64,000 nt of DNA from Rana temporaria (lineage: Eukaryota > Chordata > Amphibia > Anura > Ranidae): NCBI RefSeq assembly GCF_905171775.1, contig NC_053496.1, positions 184,053,759 through 184,117,758 on the forward strand, given 5' to 3'. Shown one piece after another: positions 1-10,398 of the stretch; the first letter of the stretch is position 1; each line of letters opens with the position of its first letter. The position numbers were made by a program, and so were the translations under genes. The notes under the pieces were generated by a model that had not been told where the DNA came from, did no database searches, and saw nothing but the letters and a program-made list of their open reading frames with translations.

Positions 1-801
1 CATTTTGCAGGCCTGTCCCGGGCACCTTCTTTCCAGGACAATACAGTGTCCCGAAATGAAACTGACACAGCCACCCCCCCAGGCTAATCTGGTGCCCCCA
101 GAAAAGGCCGCCACATCACCGCTTTATAGGGTGACCACGTGTCCCGGATTGCCCGGGACTGTCCCTTAATTAATGCTTGTGTCCCGTGTCCCGGACACAC
201 TCATTACGGGACAATACAGAGTCCCGGAATTGGCCTGGGCAGATCTAATGCCCCCTAAAATAGCCTTTGCATACATCCTCTCTGTCTCAGCCTGTGGTGG
301 ACCCCTAGCTGACAGAGAGTGAGACCCCTATTCACCACTGGCTCAGTGCCCAAACTGGTTGCTACCTGGCTGCCTCCCGCTTGGCGTGTAGCAACCAGTG
401 ACGTCAGAGCAGGAGAGATGCAGAGACCTATCACAGCGGAGGAGAGTTTAACTTCCTCCTCCGCGCCTTCTGTTAAGCTCCACCCACCTCCTCGTGTATG
501 TTCTGGAGTCCAGCCAGGCAGAGGCATGCAGAAGAAACATCGGACTGTGAGACAGACTGCAGTGTAGAAACTAAGGCAAGTAACATGCAAAGCACTGACC
601 AGCAGATCCATCGGTGTAATAATCCTGTCAGCTCTCCCCCAGCAGTCAGAGTTCAGTAAGAAAGTGGAGTGGGTGTCTGCACAGGACACGCAGAGGCTTG
701 CTCCAGGCTGAGTAAGATAAGGCAGATAAGGGTCGGCAGGAGAGGACAGATTACACATGACACCCTGGATGGAAGGAGGAAACATCCTTAGATATCAGGG
801 C

Positions 802-898
802 AGGGTTCATGCTGGGACTTGTAATCCTTCACTTTTGGGGATGTGACCCCCCCCCCCCCCCCAAAAGTGAAGAACTACAGGTCCCAGCATGAACCCCT
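802..898. repeat. Inverted repeat around a poly-C tract
   Basis: A left arm of about 39 bases (802-840) reappears inverted at about 859-898 with few mismatches, around a loop containing a run of C. The transcript would fold into a hairpin. It lies inside the hAT element. Confidence 0.7.
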
Positions 899-1271
899 CA
901 GAGCTGAAGATGTTTCCTGCACACATGATATCTCCTCACACCCAGTCCTGTCCAGCTGCTCAATGTCTCTTCTCTCCCACTACTTGTTTGCCTCTCACTG
1001 CAGCCCCCTCCCCCCTCCTCCTTCACCCTCAGCCTTTCATGTTCTGACACCTTTTCACCCACTAGTCTTGTTACCCCCTCTGTATACCAAGCAATCCTCT
1101 CAGGAGTGGCTCATCAGCGACTATCACAACCTCAGAATCCTGCCAGCATTCCATTCATTGCTCCTTCAAACTGCCAGAAATGTTTTAGTTACTCCGCTGC
1201 AGCGGTGTAACTACAGGGGGCGCCATTGCAACCCAGCCTCATACTCCAGGGGGTCCATGCAGCTTCCCTCT

Positions 1272-1439
1272 AAACCTGGATAAGAGGGGCGGCATATAGA
1301 GGAACCGATGCCCCCCATGTTCTTCTTGCAGCCACTGAATGCCTGCAGGAGGTAAAGGAGGAAAAGCGGGCATTCAGTGGCTGCAAGAAGAACATGGGGG
1401 GCATCAGTTTCTCTATATGCTGCCCCTCTTATCCAGTTT
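1272..1439. repeat. Long inverted repeat (about 70-bp arms)
   Basis: The sequence from 1272 to 1342 returns inverted at 1368-1439, including the stretch around ATGTTCTTCTTGCAGCCACT and its complement. The loop is about 25 bases. It is part of the surrounding hAT-type element. Confidence 0.75.
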
Positions 1440-1548
1440 CCTTCTGCTGCCCACAGGTCCCTCAACACTCTCCTGGCTGATCTTCCCCAGTAACTTCTCT
1501 GCTCTCTCCCACCTCACCCCCCATTCACCAACCCCCTGCTGTCCTCTG

Positions 1549-2050
1549 GTCCCACCTGTGCTGTTCTCCAGTCCCCCATCATGTGCTGTTCTTCAGTCCC
1601 CCCTCCTGTGCTGTGCTCTGGTCCCACCTGTGCTGTTCTCCAGTCCCCCACCTGTGCTGTTCTCCAGTCCCCCACCCGTGCTGTTCTCCAGTCTCCCACC
1701 TGTGCTGTTCTCCAGTCCCCCACCCGTGCTGTTCTCCAGTCCCCCACCCGTGCTGTTCTCCAGTCCCCCACCCGGTGCTGTTCTCCAGTCCCCCACCCGT
1801 GCTGTTCTCCAGTCCCCCACCCGTGCTGTTCTCCAGTCCCCCACCCGTGCTGTTCTCCAGTCCCCCACCTGTGCTGTTCTCCAGTCCCCCACCCGTGCTG
1901 TTCTCCAGTCCCCCACCCGTGCTGTTCTCCAGTCCCCCACCCGTGCTGTTCTCCAGTCCCCCACCTGTGCTGTTCTTCAGTCCCTCCCTCCTGTGCTGTC
2001 CTCTGGTCCCACCCTGTGCTGTTCTTCATCCCCCCCCTCCTGTGCTGTTC
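1549..2050. repeat. 24-bp minisatellite
   Basis: Tandem units of about 24 bases built on CCCCCACCCGTGCTGTTCTC plus CAGT, roughly 18-20 copies and more degenerate at both ends. Because 24 is a multiple of three, several frames stay open over it on both strands; these are not genes. Confidence 0.9.
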
Positions 2051-2589
2051 CTGATTTGGAGGAACTGTCCCTCATTTAGAGCATTGTCCCTCTGCCCCTC
2101 TGTTCCTCTTTCCTCCTTGTGTGTCCCTCAAGGAGCCAATATAAAAGAATAGTAGTGGTAAAAAAGCACCTGTGGGTTTAACCAGTTTTTCTTTGTTTAT
2201 AATTCTCCTACATATTTTTGCTAATAGGTGTCCTTAATTCCCATCTCAGAAAGTTGGGAGGTGTGCCTCTATCCATCCCACTGCCCCTCTGACTACTCTG
2301 TGCCCCGACCACTCAGTTGTTTTTCTTGATGCCTAGGGCCCACTTTTGATCTCGCACATGGGCCCGCTGATTTCATACGCCCCTGCCCCAAAAATCTGCA
2401 AAAAATGGGGGGGGGGGGGGGGGGGTGTCCCTGAATGGCAGTTTGGAAATGTGGTCACCCTACCGCTTTACTCACTGACAGTACTTGTCCTGGCTGGGAA
2501 TGCCTGGAGGAGCACAATCCCCGCCCCCTGCTTGTGATTGGAGAAATCATAAATCCTGCCACTTGTGTCCAATCACTGTGCTGTGATTC

Positions 2590-2664
2590 GTTACAGCACA
2601 AGCTGATTTTTGTGAAGGGGGGGGGGTGTCCCTGAATGGTAGTTTGGAAATGTGGTCACCCTAA
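2590..2664. mobile_element. Right end of a second hAT copy
   Basis: The terminal region of the element that ends at 2462 (poly-G, then GTGTCCCTGAATGG, then TGGTCACCCTA) is repeated here and ends at about 2664. No matching left end is seen nearby, so this is a truncated copy. Confidence 0.6.
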
Positions 2665-4020
2665 TTGCGGCTTCACTGCCCGGTTCCCTACGGCGCATGT
2701 GCGAGTCGTGTGCGCTGTGCTCACTGGTCCCCGCTGTGTTCTGGGAGCTGTGTGTTTCCCAGAACACAATGGGGGAGGGGGGGGGGGGGGTGGGAGAATG
2801 ACTACTGACATTCTGCCTGCAGTCTAACCGCAGACTGTATGGCCGGAAGTGGGTGCAAATACAGGTATTTGCATCCCCCTCCCCCTGAAAGGTGCCAAAT
2901 GTGACACCGGAGGGCTCCGATGAGTGGTAGTTCCACTTTAGGGTGGAGCTCCGCTTTAAGTGAAAAAATAATACAATTTGAGTTACCCCCAAGCACTTAA
3001 TACTTATTAACCCAAAATGTTTGAGCCCCCACATATGAATGTAAACGCACATGTTGCGGGCACCTACATATGAAATTCTTGATGGCACTACACACGTTAC
3101 ATATTCCCATACGCAGTGAAGTGAGAGCAACAATTCCAGGCCCATTATTCACAATAACATCTAAACTGATGACCTGTAAAGGCTTTTAAAGCGCCACCTA
3201 TGAGCAATTTTTAGATACCGTAGTTTACTATCTTTGCACCGACACACAATTTCTATTTCTTTCAGTAAATGTTTATTTTAAGAGGTCTATTTATAAAAAA
3301 AAAATTGTTGGATGAATGAGAAGCATCTGCACAGCTTTCAAATTCTGACCATATTTAATTAACATGGTCATTTTCAATGATCCCCACCTCCATCGACTGA
3401 CTACTCATCTACTGACTACAATACGGAATTTTTCCTTATATATCTCCATCCGTATAAAAAGCGTAATTCCACATTATGGCAACTAAATGAATCCAAGGAT
3501 CTTAGGAAATCATTGAATAAAATCAAATATGGTGAATATTTGTCATAGTTGGGCGAAGACGTGTCACATTCATTCAACTCATTCTTTTCAAAACAGAACT
3601 GTAAGTGTTTGTGAAATCTTCCACCACAAAATGTATTCAGCCAATGAGAGGTAATGGATCCATTTTTATTTTAAAAGCCCTAAAGGTCCTCCTTTTAAGT
3701 GGTGGGGTTAACGTGTTTCATCCTGGAAGACGACTTGAGAAAACAGACCTCTTGCAAGACAATAAAAGATCTCTAAGTCTCCATACCACAAAATGTACTC
3801 AGCCAATGAGAGGTAATGACTCCATTTTTATTTTTATCCTGCCATCTATGGCCAACACGGTACAACACTTCATCCATGTCTTTGGTGATCTCTGATCTCC
3901 TTATGAAGTGTTTCTTACATGATGAAGATCAGCCATGGAGTATATCTGAGGTGTATATCAGGGTGTGCTTCTTCCCCACATGTCCAGCAACATTCATATA
4001 CAAGACATTTCCCGCACTCA
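2665..4020. other. Non-coding interspersed-repeat stretch
   Basis: No supported gene. About 2900-2960 carries the phrase GGGTGGAGCTCCGCTTTAA, which recurs near 31020, so it belongs to a dispersed family. A 50-bp segment containing CAGCCAATGAGAGGTAATG occurs twice (about 3620-3670 and 3783-3835). From about 3890 the DNA resembles the 3' flank of the zinc-finger genes in inverse orientation. The rest is AT-rich and unremarkable. Confidence 0.5.
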
Positions 4021-4237
4021 CTAATACACCTTGAGGGTTGTGTGGGACCCCTGATGTACAGGAAGACAGGACTTCAGTGAGGAACATTTCCCTCACTCAG
4101 GACAAGAACGTGGCCTCTCCCCCTGTATGCAATCTCTGATGTCTGTAAAGATGGGACTTCCGTGAGAAACATTTCCCGCACTGAGGACAAGAATATGGCT
4201 TCTCCCCCGTGTGACATCTCTGATGGATGTAAAGACC
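4021..4237 (-). pseudogene. C2H2 zinc-finger gene tail, broken
   Basis: Read on the minus strand from 4237, this gives a finger end (HQRCHTGEKPYS) and one complete finger (CPQCGKCFSRKSHLYRHQRLH). A one-base gain in the following linker shifts the frame. In the shifted frame a last finger is recognisable, with its second cysteine replaced by a TGA stop. The end (TTLKVY then TAG) matches the C-terminal ends of the full genes. Everything upstream is replaced by a minisatellite starting near 4245. It is a fossil fragment of a seventh member of this family. Confidence 0.85.
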
Positions 4238-4244
4238 GGCCCTC

Positions 4245-4895
4245 TAAGGCAGTATAGTGTCAGGCTAGGGCAGTATAGTGACAGGCTAGTGCAGTATAGT
4301 GTCAGGCTGAGGCAGTATCATGACAGGCTGGGGCAGTATCATGAGAGGCTAGGGCAGTATAGTGACAGGCTAGGGCACTATAGTGTCAAGCTAGGGCAGT
4401 ATAATGACAGGCTGGGGCAATATAGTGACCGGCTAGGGCAGTATAATGTCAGTCTAGGGCAGTATAATGACAGGCTAGGGCAGTATAGTGTCAGGCTAGG
4501 GCAGTATAATGACAGGCTAGGGCAGTATAGTGTCAGGCTGGGGCAGTATTGTGACAGGCTAAGGCAGTATAATGACAGGTTAGGACAGTATAGTGTCAGA
4601 CTAGGGCAGTATAATGTCAGGCTGGGGCAGTATTGTGACAGGCTAAGGCAGTATAATGACAGGTTAGGACAGTATAGTGTCAGACTAGGGTAGTATAGTG
4701 ACAGGCTTGGCAGTATAGTGACAGGCTAAGCCAGTATCGTGACATGCTAGGGCAGTATGACAGGCTAGAACAGTATAGTGTCAGGCTAGGGCAGTATAGT
4801 GACAGGCTCGGGCGGTACAGTGTCAGGCTGGGGCAGTTTTGTGACAGGCTAGGGCAGTATAGTGTCAGGCTGGGGCAGTATAGTGTCAGGTTAGG
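4245..4895. repeat. 21-bp minisatellite
   Basis: About 30 units on the theme GGGCAGTATAGTGACAGGCTA with scattered substitutions. The 21-base period keeps a frame open (4211-4693), which is not a gene. It abuts the zinc-finger pseudogene and probably marks the breakpoint that removed its upstream part. Confidence 0.9.
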
Positions 4896-5267
4896 GCCTT
4901 AGACAAAGGCTGCATGGTGGAGCTTTTGAGCAATTTCCTTATAAGCATTGCAGCCACAGGATATGTACACTCCTGAGCTGCCTCTGCAGCTAAAGGAAGC
5001 AGTGGTTAGGGGCAGTAAAACCATGACTAAAAGGCAACCTTTTACGCCCCTCCCACCCCAACCTATATGAAAGAGTCCTAGCATTGCAACCAGTCACAGT
5101 GTCTTTGATCATCACCACACCAGTATCCAAAAATGTGATAGGATCAGGAAATTAGGCGTATAATGTATGCCCCTAGAAAACCTGTAGGTGCTCATTGGAT
5201 TTTGGGCCCCTCTCTATGTTACATAATAGGTGAGGTTGAATAAAGACACTAGTCCATCAAGTTGAAC

Positions 5268-5285
5268 GTGTGTGTGTGTGTGTGT
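5268..5285. repeat. (TG)n microsatellite
   Basis: A perfect run of alternating G and T, about nine dinucleotides. Confidence 0.85.
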
Positions 5286-5699
5286 TCATGTCGATAAACA
5301 TTTCCCATATCCTTGAATATCGTGTTCACTAAGAAGTGGATAGGCTGTGAAAACGTCTCATACATGTGGTATGGTAATACTCAGGAGGAGTAGTAAATGT
5401 GTTCTGAGGTGTAAATCGAAGTATGCCTATGCTGCGTGTTAGAAATATCTTCTTTAACTTTGTGAAAAAATAAATACATTTTCATTCCGCATTTCCCAAA
5501 AACTTGTGGCAAAAAAATAAGTCTTCATGAGGGCTCCTTGAAAGCCTGAAGGTGCTCCTTGGATTTTGAGGCCTTCTATGCTACAAAAGGCAAATTTCAA
5601 TTAACTTACAAAGAATACAATTATTTTAAATATATATATTTTTATTTCTTTCATACAAAAAATAATGTTAATATATCTGCATGGTATGAGGTACATATG

Positions 5700-6640
5700 A
5701 AATGTTCCCTTTTACATAGTAGATGAGGTTGAAAAAAGACCAACCTCTGTGTGTGATTATATGTCAGTATTACATTGTATATCCCTGTATGTTGTGGTCG
5801 TTCAGGTGCTTATCTAATAGTTTTTTGAAACTATCGATGCTCCCCGCTGAGACCACCGCCTGTGGAAGGGAATTCCACATCCTTGCCGCTCTTACAGTAA
5901 AGAACACTACGTAGTTTAAGGTTAAACCTCTTTTTTTCTAATTTGAATGAGTGGCCACGTGTCTTGTTAAACTCCCTTCCGGCGAAAAAGTTTTCTCCCT
6001 ATTGTGGGGTCCGGTATTTGTAAATTGAAATCAAATCCCCTCTCAAGCGTCTCTTTTCTTCTCAGTGCTCGCAACCTTTCCTCATAACTAATATCCTCCA
6101 GACCCTTTATTAGGTTTGTTGTCCTTCTTTCTACTCGCTTCATTTCCAGTACATCCTTCCTGAGGACTGGTGCCCAGAACTAGACGGCATACTCCAGGTG
6201 CGGCCGGACCAGAGTCTTGTAGAGCGGGAGAATTATCGTTTTATCTCTGGAGTTGGTCCCCTTTTTAATGCCAATATTCCGTTTGCTTTGTTATCAGCAG
6301 CTTGGCATTGCTGGGCCTATCATCTACTAGGACCCCCAGGTCCTTTTCCATCCTAGATTCTCCCAGAGGCTCTCCCCCCAGTGTATAGATTGCATTCATA
6401 TTTTTGCCACCCAAATGAATTATTTTACATTTCTCTACACTGAACCTCATTTGCCATGTAGTTGCCACCCCATTAATTTGTTCAGATCTTCTTGGAAGGT
6501 TTCCACATCCTGTGGAGAAGTTATTGCCCTGCTTAGCTTAGTATCGTCTGCAAATACAGAAATGTAACTGTTTACCCCTCCTCCAGGTCGTTTATGAAGA
6601 AATTAAACAGGATTGGTCCCAGAACCGTGCTGGGACCAAT
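5700..6640 (-). mobile_element. Broken non-LTR retrotransposon (CR1/L2-like reverse transcriptase 3' part)
   Basis: Minus-strand translation in shifting frames gives ordered reverse-transcriptase landmarks. VLGPILFNFFINDL lies near 6600, the catalytic FADDTK near 6555, WQMRFSVEKCKIIHLGGK and EKDLGVLVD at about 6470-6330, RPHLEYAV near 6210, YEERLRAL near 6080, and FFTVRAARMWNSLPQAVVSA near 5890. This order is that of the palm-to-thumb part of CR1/L2-type LINEs. Frames are interrupted by stops and indels, and the 5' part is missing. It is a dead, 5'-truncated copy. Confidence 0.85.
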
Positions 6641-6747
6641 ATGTCAACAATGTTAAATTAACCATCTTCGGCCAGCCGGTGGCACTCTCCACACAAATGC
6701 ATCTGCCTGAGAGGGCTGATAACACCAGTACTGCATTGAAACGCTTA

Positions 6748-6957
6748 TTTCGCGTACACACGATCGGACTTTTGCTCGACCAAAAGCTCATCGGAATTCC
6801 GACGAATTCCATCGGAGTAAAATAAAACATGTTCTAGATTTAAACTCCGATGGAATTCATGGGAATTTCCGTTGGGGCATACACAGGGTCGGAATTTCCT
6901 ATGGAAAAAGTCAGTCTGACTTTTTCCATCGGAAATTCCGATCATGTGTATGCGGCA
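6748..6957. mobile_element. Palindromic MITE (GTACACACGATCGGA family)
   Basis: The left side contains CGTACACACGATCGGAC and the right side CCGATCATGTGTATGCGG. Internal arms (CATCGGAATTCCGA, GGAATTTCC, AAAAAGTC) pair with each other. Related copies are at 17097-17266, about 23880-23985, about 37328-37735 and about 44450-44600. Non-coding. Confidence 0.65.
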
Positions 6958-6959
6958 TC

Positions 6960-7398
6960 AGTCCTGTCATGTAGACTGAGCTCCTCTGCTTTTCATTCAC
7001 AAGCAACATCTAGCTCCTCCGTTACCACAGTTATTTTCTTTGAAGCCCCTACTGAGGAGCAGGAGATATAAGACTACACAACAGGAGAGACTCAACCAGC
7101 AGCAACAAACCACCAAGGTGTTTCCACCTCGTCAAAGAGTAAACCACGTGGAACTTTTTGGACTTTGAAGTCTTTAGTGAGCTTCGATTTCCTTATAAAG
7201 TGTTCCTTCCATGATAAAGATCAGAGGAGCACTCAGCCACGTGTTTTCTGAGGTGTATATCAAGGTGAGCTTCTTCCCAGTGTGAGATCTCTGATGTATG
7301 GCAAAAGATGATCAATATAGAAGACATTTTCCGCACTCAGGACACTAATACACCTCATGGGTGGCGTGGGTTCTCCAATGTTTGATAAGATGAGATTT
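6960..7398 (-). other. 3' flank of gene A with fossil finger
   Basis: On the minus strand downstream of the gene A stop, about 7350-7270 reads CPECGKCLLY then, after a degenerate middle, HQRSHTGKK. This is the remains of a further zinc finger now outside the reading frame. The same fossil follows genes C and D. Farther downstream (6960-7090) the DNA resembles the 25.3-25.4 kb flank of gene C. I cannot place a polyadenylation signal with confidence. Confidence 0.55.
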
Positions 7399-8405
7399 CT
7401 ATGAAAAACATTTCCCGCACTCAGGGGAGGAAAACATCTTTTCCCTTGTGCTGCATTTCTGATGATCGATAAGATGGGACTTCCGTGAAAAACCTTTTCC
7501 ACAATCAGAACATGAATACGGCTTCACACCTGTGTGAGATCTTTGATGTGAGGTAAGATAGGCCTTATCTGAAAAACACATCCCACACTCAGAGCAGGAA
7601 TACGGCTTCTCACCCGTGTGCAATCTCTGATGTCTGATAAAATTGGGCCTATTAGAAAAACATTTGCCACACTCGAGGCAGGAATACGGCTTCTCCCCTG
7701 TGTGAGATCTTTGATGTGAGGTAAGATAGGCCTTCTCTGAAAAACACATCCCACAATCAGAGCAGCAATACGGCTTCTCACCCGTGTGCAATCTCTGATG
7801 TCTGATAAAATTGGGCCTATTAGAAAAACATTTGCCACACTCGAGGCAGGAATACGGCTTCTCCCCTGTGTGAGATCTTTGATGTGGCACAAGATCTGAT
7901 TTCTGTGAAAAACATTTCCCACACTCGGAGCAGGCATAAGGCTTCTCACCTCTGTGCAATCTCTGATGCCTGGAAAGACAGGACTTCTGTGAAAAACATT
8001 TCCCGCACTCTAAACAGGAAAATGGCTTCTCCCCCGTGTGAGATCTGTAATGTATGATAAGATCTGATTTATGAAGAAAATATTTTCCACACCCAGAACA
8101 TACATAAGGCTTCTCACCCGTGTGAGATCTCTGATGTACAAAAAGACTTAATTCAGAGCTAAAACTTTCCCCACATTCAGGACAGGGAAATTTCTTCTCC
8201 TCCTGAGCTCCAGCACCATCCCCCACAGTACGAGGTTGCACAGAGTCGGAGGGATTCCATGGTCTATCCACACTGTGAAGTCCTCCATCCATAGTGGAGC
8301 TCATTGTCTTTTCTCCTCCACAATCTCCTGTGATGTCCTCATCTTCCATTTTACAACCTGGAGATAAAGTGAGATGATCCTTTGAGGGTTTCTCCATGGC
8401 GTGTC
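7399..8405 (-). CDS. Gene A finger exon: C2H2 array, last finger truncated
   Basis: The acceptor (TTTTTCCAG) precedes GACACGCC and the leader MEKPSKDHLTLSPGC. The 332-residue reading from the internal ATG (8397) holds eight good fingers. Base-contact residues (-1,3,6) are approximately SSV, HDI, QCR, QDP, NNR, EYS, NNR, DYS. Finger 9 has lost its last zinc histidine (HQKCS), and finger 10 has lost its first cysteine and stops at a TAG where related genes have CAG (Gln). After the TAG the frame continues to spell a finger end. Fingers 5-6 and 7-8 are near-identical two-finger units, so a 168-bp tandem duplication happened recently. This exon could still be translated from ATG 8397 although the upstream exon is frameshifted. 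Confidence 0.85.
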
Positions 8406-9714
8406 CTGGAAAAATAGAAAAACATCATCAATAGATATGAGAGGGTTAGTTCACTTCCATCAAGATTCCATCTGGATCAGGTAGATATGAGTGAGGAGAT
8501 GTTCTCTGTGGAGGTCCCAACCAGCTGGGACTCTTCCCCCCATCAAAGAACCTTTGGTCCTCCTCCCAGATCACTTCTACATTTACACAGCCTTGTCAGA
8601 AGAGCAGGAACCAATGGGGGCTGGGAGGGGCGTGCTCTTTACACAACCACAAGTCTAGGCACTGGGTCATGTGATCTCTGATAAACAAGAGGGGAAAAGT
8701 TCAGACATGTAGACCCTTTACCATAGAACAAGTGACCAAAGACCTAGGCTTCTTGAGATATGCAGCACTGGAGGGAGTTTTCTGTGTTGAAACACAACCT
8801 AATACTACCAGGTGAACCCAAGGATGGGTATTAGTACAGGGATGGGACTATTATCTATGTTTGCCCAATTGATATCACTCAGCTCCTGCCCTACTCTGGA
8901 CCAATCAGTGTGCAGTAACAGAGCAGAGATAAGAGAAGAATATATTATGGGTCACCTGTGCTGATCTCTGTAGGAGTGTCCTCCTTTATGAACGTCCTCG
9001 TCATTCCAGCCTCCACCGAATATAGCTGATCATCCCTCACATACGTCTCCTCTACTTCACCCTCAACTTTCATGTTCATCAAATCTTTACCCTAAACCAA
9101 CAGAATGGCAGAAAATAACATCAGAAGTATTTATGATGTGAGATCACATAGAAAATATCATCTTGTAGAGTCCACACATCATCTCCACATTCCCGACCCT
9201 CAACTCCACCTACCTGATGATGGTGGGGGATGGTGTGACCTTCCTGTGTGGAATCCCGGGAATACAGAGGACGGGGACATCTCTCTGGGGGGTTCCTGGT
9301 ATTAGGTGGCTCCATCATATCCTTGTGTCCTTCAGAAAACTCCTCCATCACTCCATACTCCTCATCCTCCTCTTTATACTCTTCTTTAACATCAATATTA
9401 TCATCCCCGAGGTTTCCATTCTGAACATATAAAAGGATTTTTATTGTAACAAACACGCTTGTGTATAAATCAAAACTTATAGTGATTGTTCCTCATCTAC
9501 CTGATGATGGTGGGGGATGGTGTGACCTTCCTGTGTGGAATCCCGGGAATACAGAGGACGGGGACATCTCTCTGGTGGGTTCCCATTACTGGATCCATCT
9601 GTAGGAAACACACACACTGACTGAATAAATTGTTTCTATGTGTTTATCAGATGATGGGGGATCTAGGTGGAGCCTCCGTACTGCTCTCTCCTTTACAATA
9701 AAGTCTCCTCTTAC

Positions 9715-9838
9715 CCGGTGATGTGAGGGGCGGCTGATTCTCCATCATGACGTCCTTGTAGAGATCCTTGTGTCCTTCTAAATACTCCCACTCCTCCATG
9801 GAGAAATAGACAGTGACATCCTGGCACCTTATAGGAAC
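9715..9838 (-). CDS. Gene A KRAB-A-like exon
   Basis: A 124-nt exon encodes 41 residues beginning VPIRCQDVTVYFSMEEW and ending DVMMENQPPLTSP, with the last base completing a GAT codon with the next exon. QDV, the EEW core and DLYKDVMMEN match the KRAB A-box pattern known to recruit co-repressors in tetrapod KRAB proteins. The frog MME stands where mammalian boxes have MLE. No KRAB B-box is visible. Confidence 0.85.
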
Positions 9839-10087
9839 CTGACACACACAATGATACAGTCACCATCCAGACACACCCCTTGTCTGTTACTGGATAATGT
9901 CCCAGAATCCTCCTCACCTCTCCTGTCAGCAGCTCCATCATCTTCTTGGTGACTTCTAGAATCTTCTCCATGTTGTGTCTCTCGGGTTTTAGGGAGTCAC
10001 ATGGAGGCACTGTGATGGTCATGTGATCACCTGACTTCACAGGAGGAAATCTCTGTATTGGAGAACCAATAGGAATATCATGTTAGA

Positions 10088-10398
10088 ATCCTAGAATCCC
10101 CCTCACCTCTCCGGTCAGGTTTGTGTTTTATTAATAGAGATAAGAGTGATGTCATGTGACCTCCCAGAATCCTCCTCACCTCTCCGGTCAGGTCTGTGTT
10201 TTATTAATAGAGATAAGAGTGATGTCATGTGACCTCCCAGAATCCTCCTCACCTCTCCGGTCAGGTCTGTGTTTTATTAATAGAGATAAGAGTGATGTCA
10301 TGTGACCTCCCAGAATCCTCCTCACCTCTCCGGTCAGGTCTGTGTTTTATTAATAGAGATAAGAGTGATGTCATGTGACCTCCCAGAATCCTCCTCAC
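10088..10398 (-). repeat. Splice-donor minisatellite, gene A intron 2
   Basis: Four units of about 73 bp directly follow the exon 2 donor. Each unit repeats the exon end and donor (ACCGGAGAG/GTGAGGAGG) followed by TTCTGGGAGGTCACATGACAT and a TTAATAAAACACAGAC tail. The same array occurs in B, D, E and F and as orphans at 43.2 and 53.8 kb. Confidence 0.9.

Larger units (their letters stand above)
127..2462. mobile_element. Non-autonomous hAT-type transposon (2.3 kb)
   Basis: The left end TAGGGTGACCA at 127 is matched by its inverse TGGTCACCCTA ending at 2462. The element is flanked by a perfect 8-bp direct repeat CCGCTTTA (119-126 and 2463-2470), the target duplication length of hAT transposons. 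The inside holds tracts related to GTCCCGG, two long inverted repeats, a 24-bp minisatellite and a poly-G run at about 2408-2425. I see no transposase frame, so it would have moved with help from another copy. Open frames inside it are repeat artefacts. Confidence 0.85.

Noticed and set aside
319..785. Frames of 82 and 176 codons
   Set aside because: Lie within the hAT-type element and carry no recognisable domain or start context.
1339..2152. Proline/serine-rich open frames on both strands
   Set aside because: Produced by a 24-bp minisatellite; every frame is open because the period is a multiple of three.
4211..4693. 160-codon frame rich in QYSDRLG
   Set aside because: 21-bp minisatellite artefact.
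9121..9456. Single-exon reading of 111 codons containing the acidic exon
   Set aside because: It runs past GT-AG splice sites; only 9214-9420 is exon. Similar read-throughs occur at 28400-28738 and 39268-39498.
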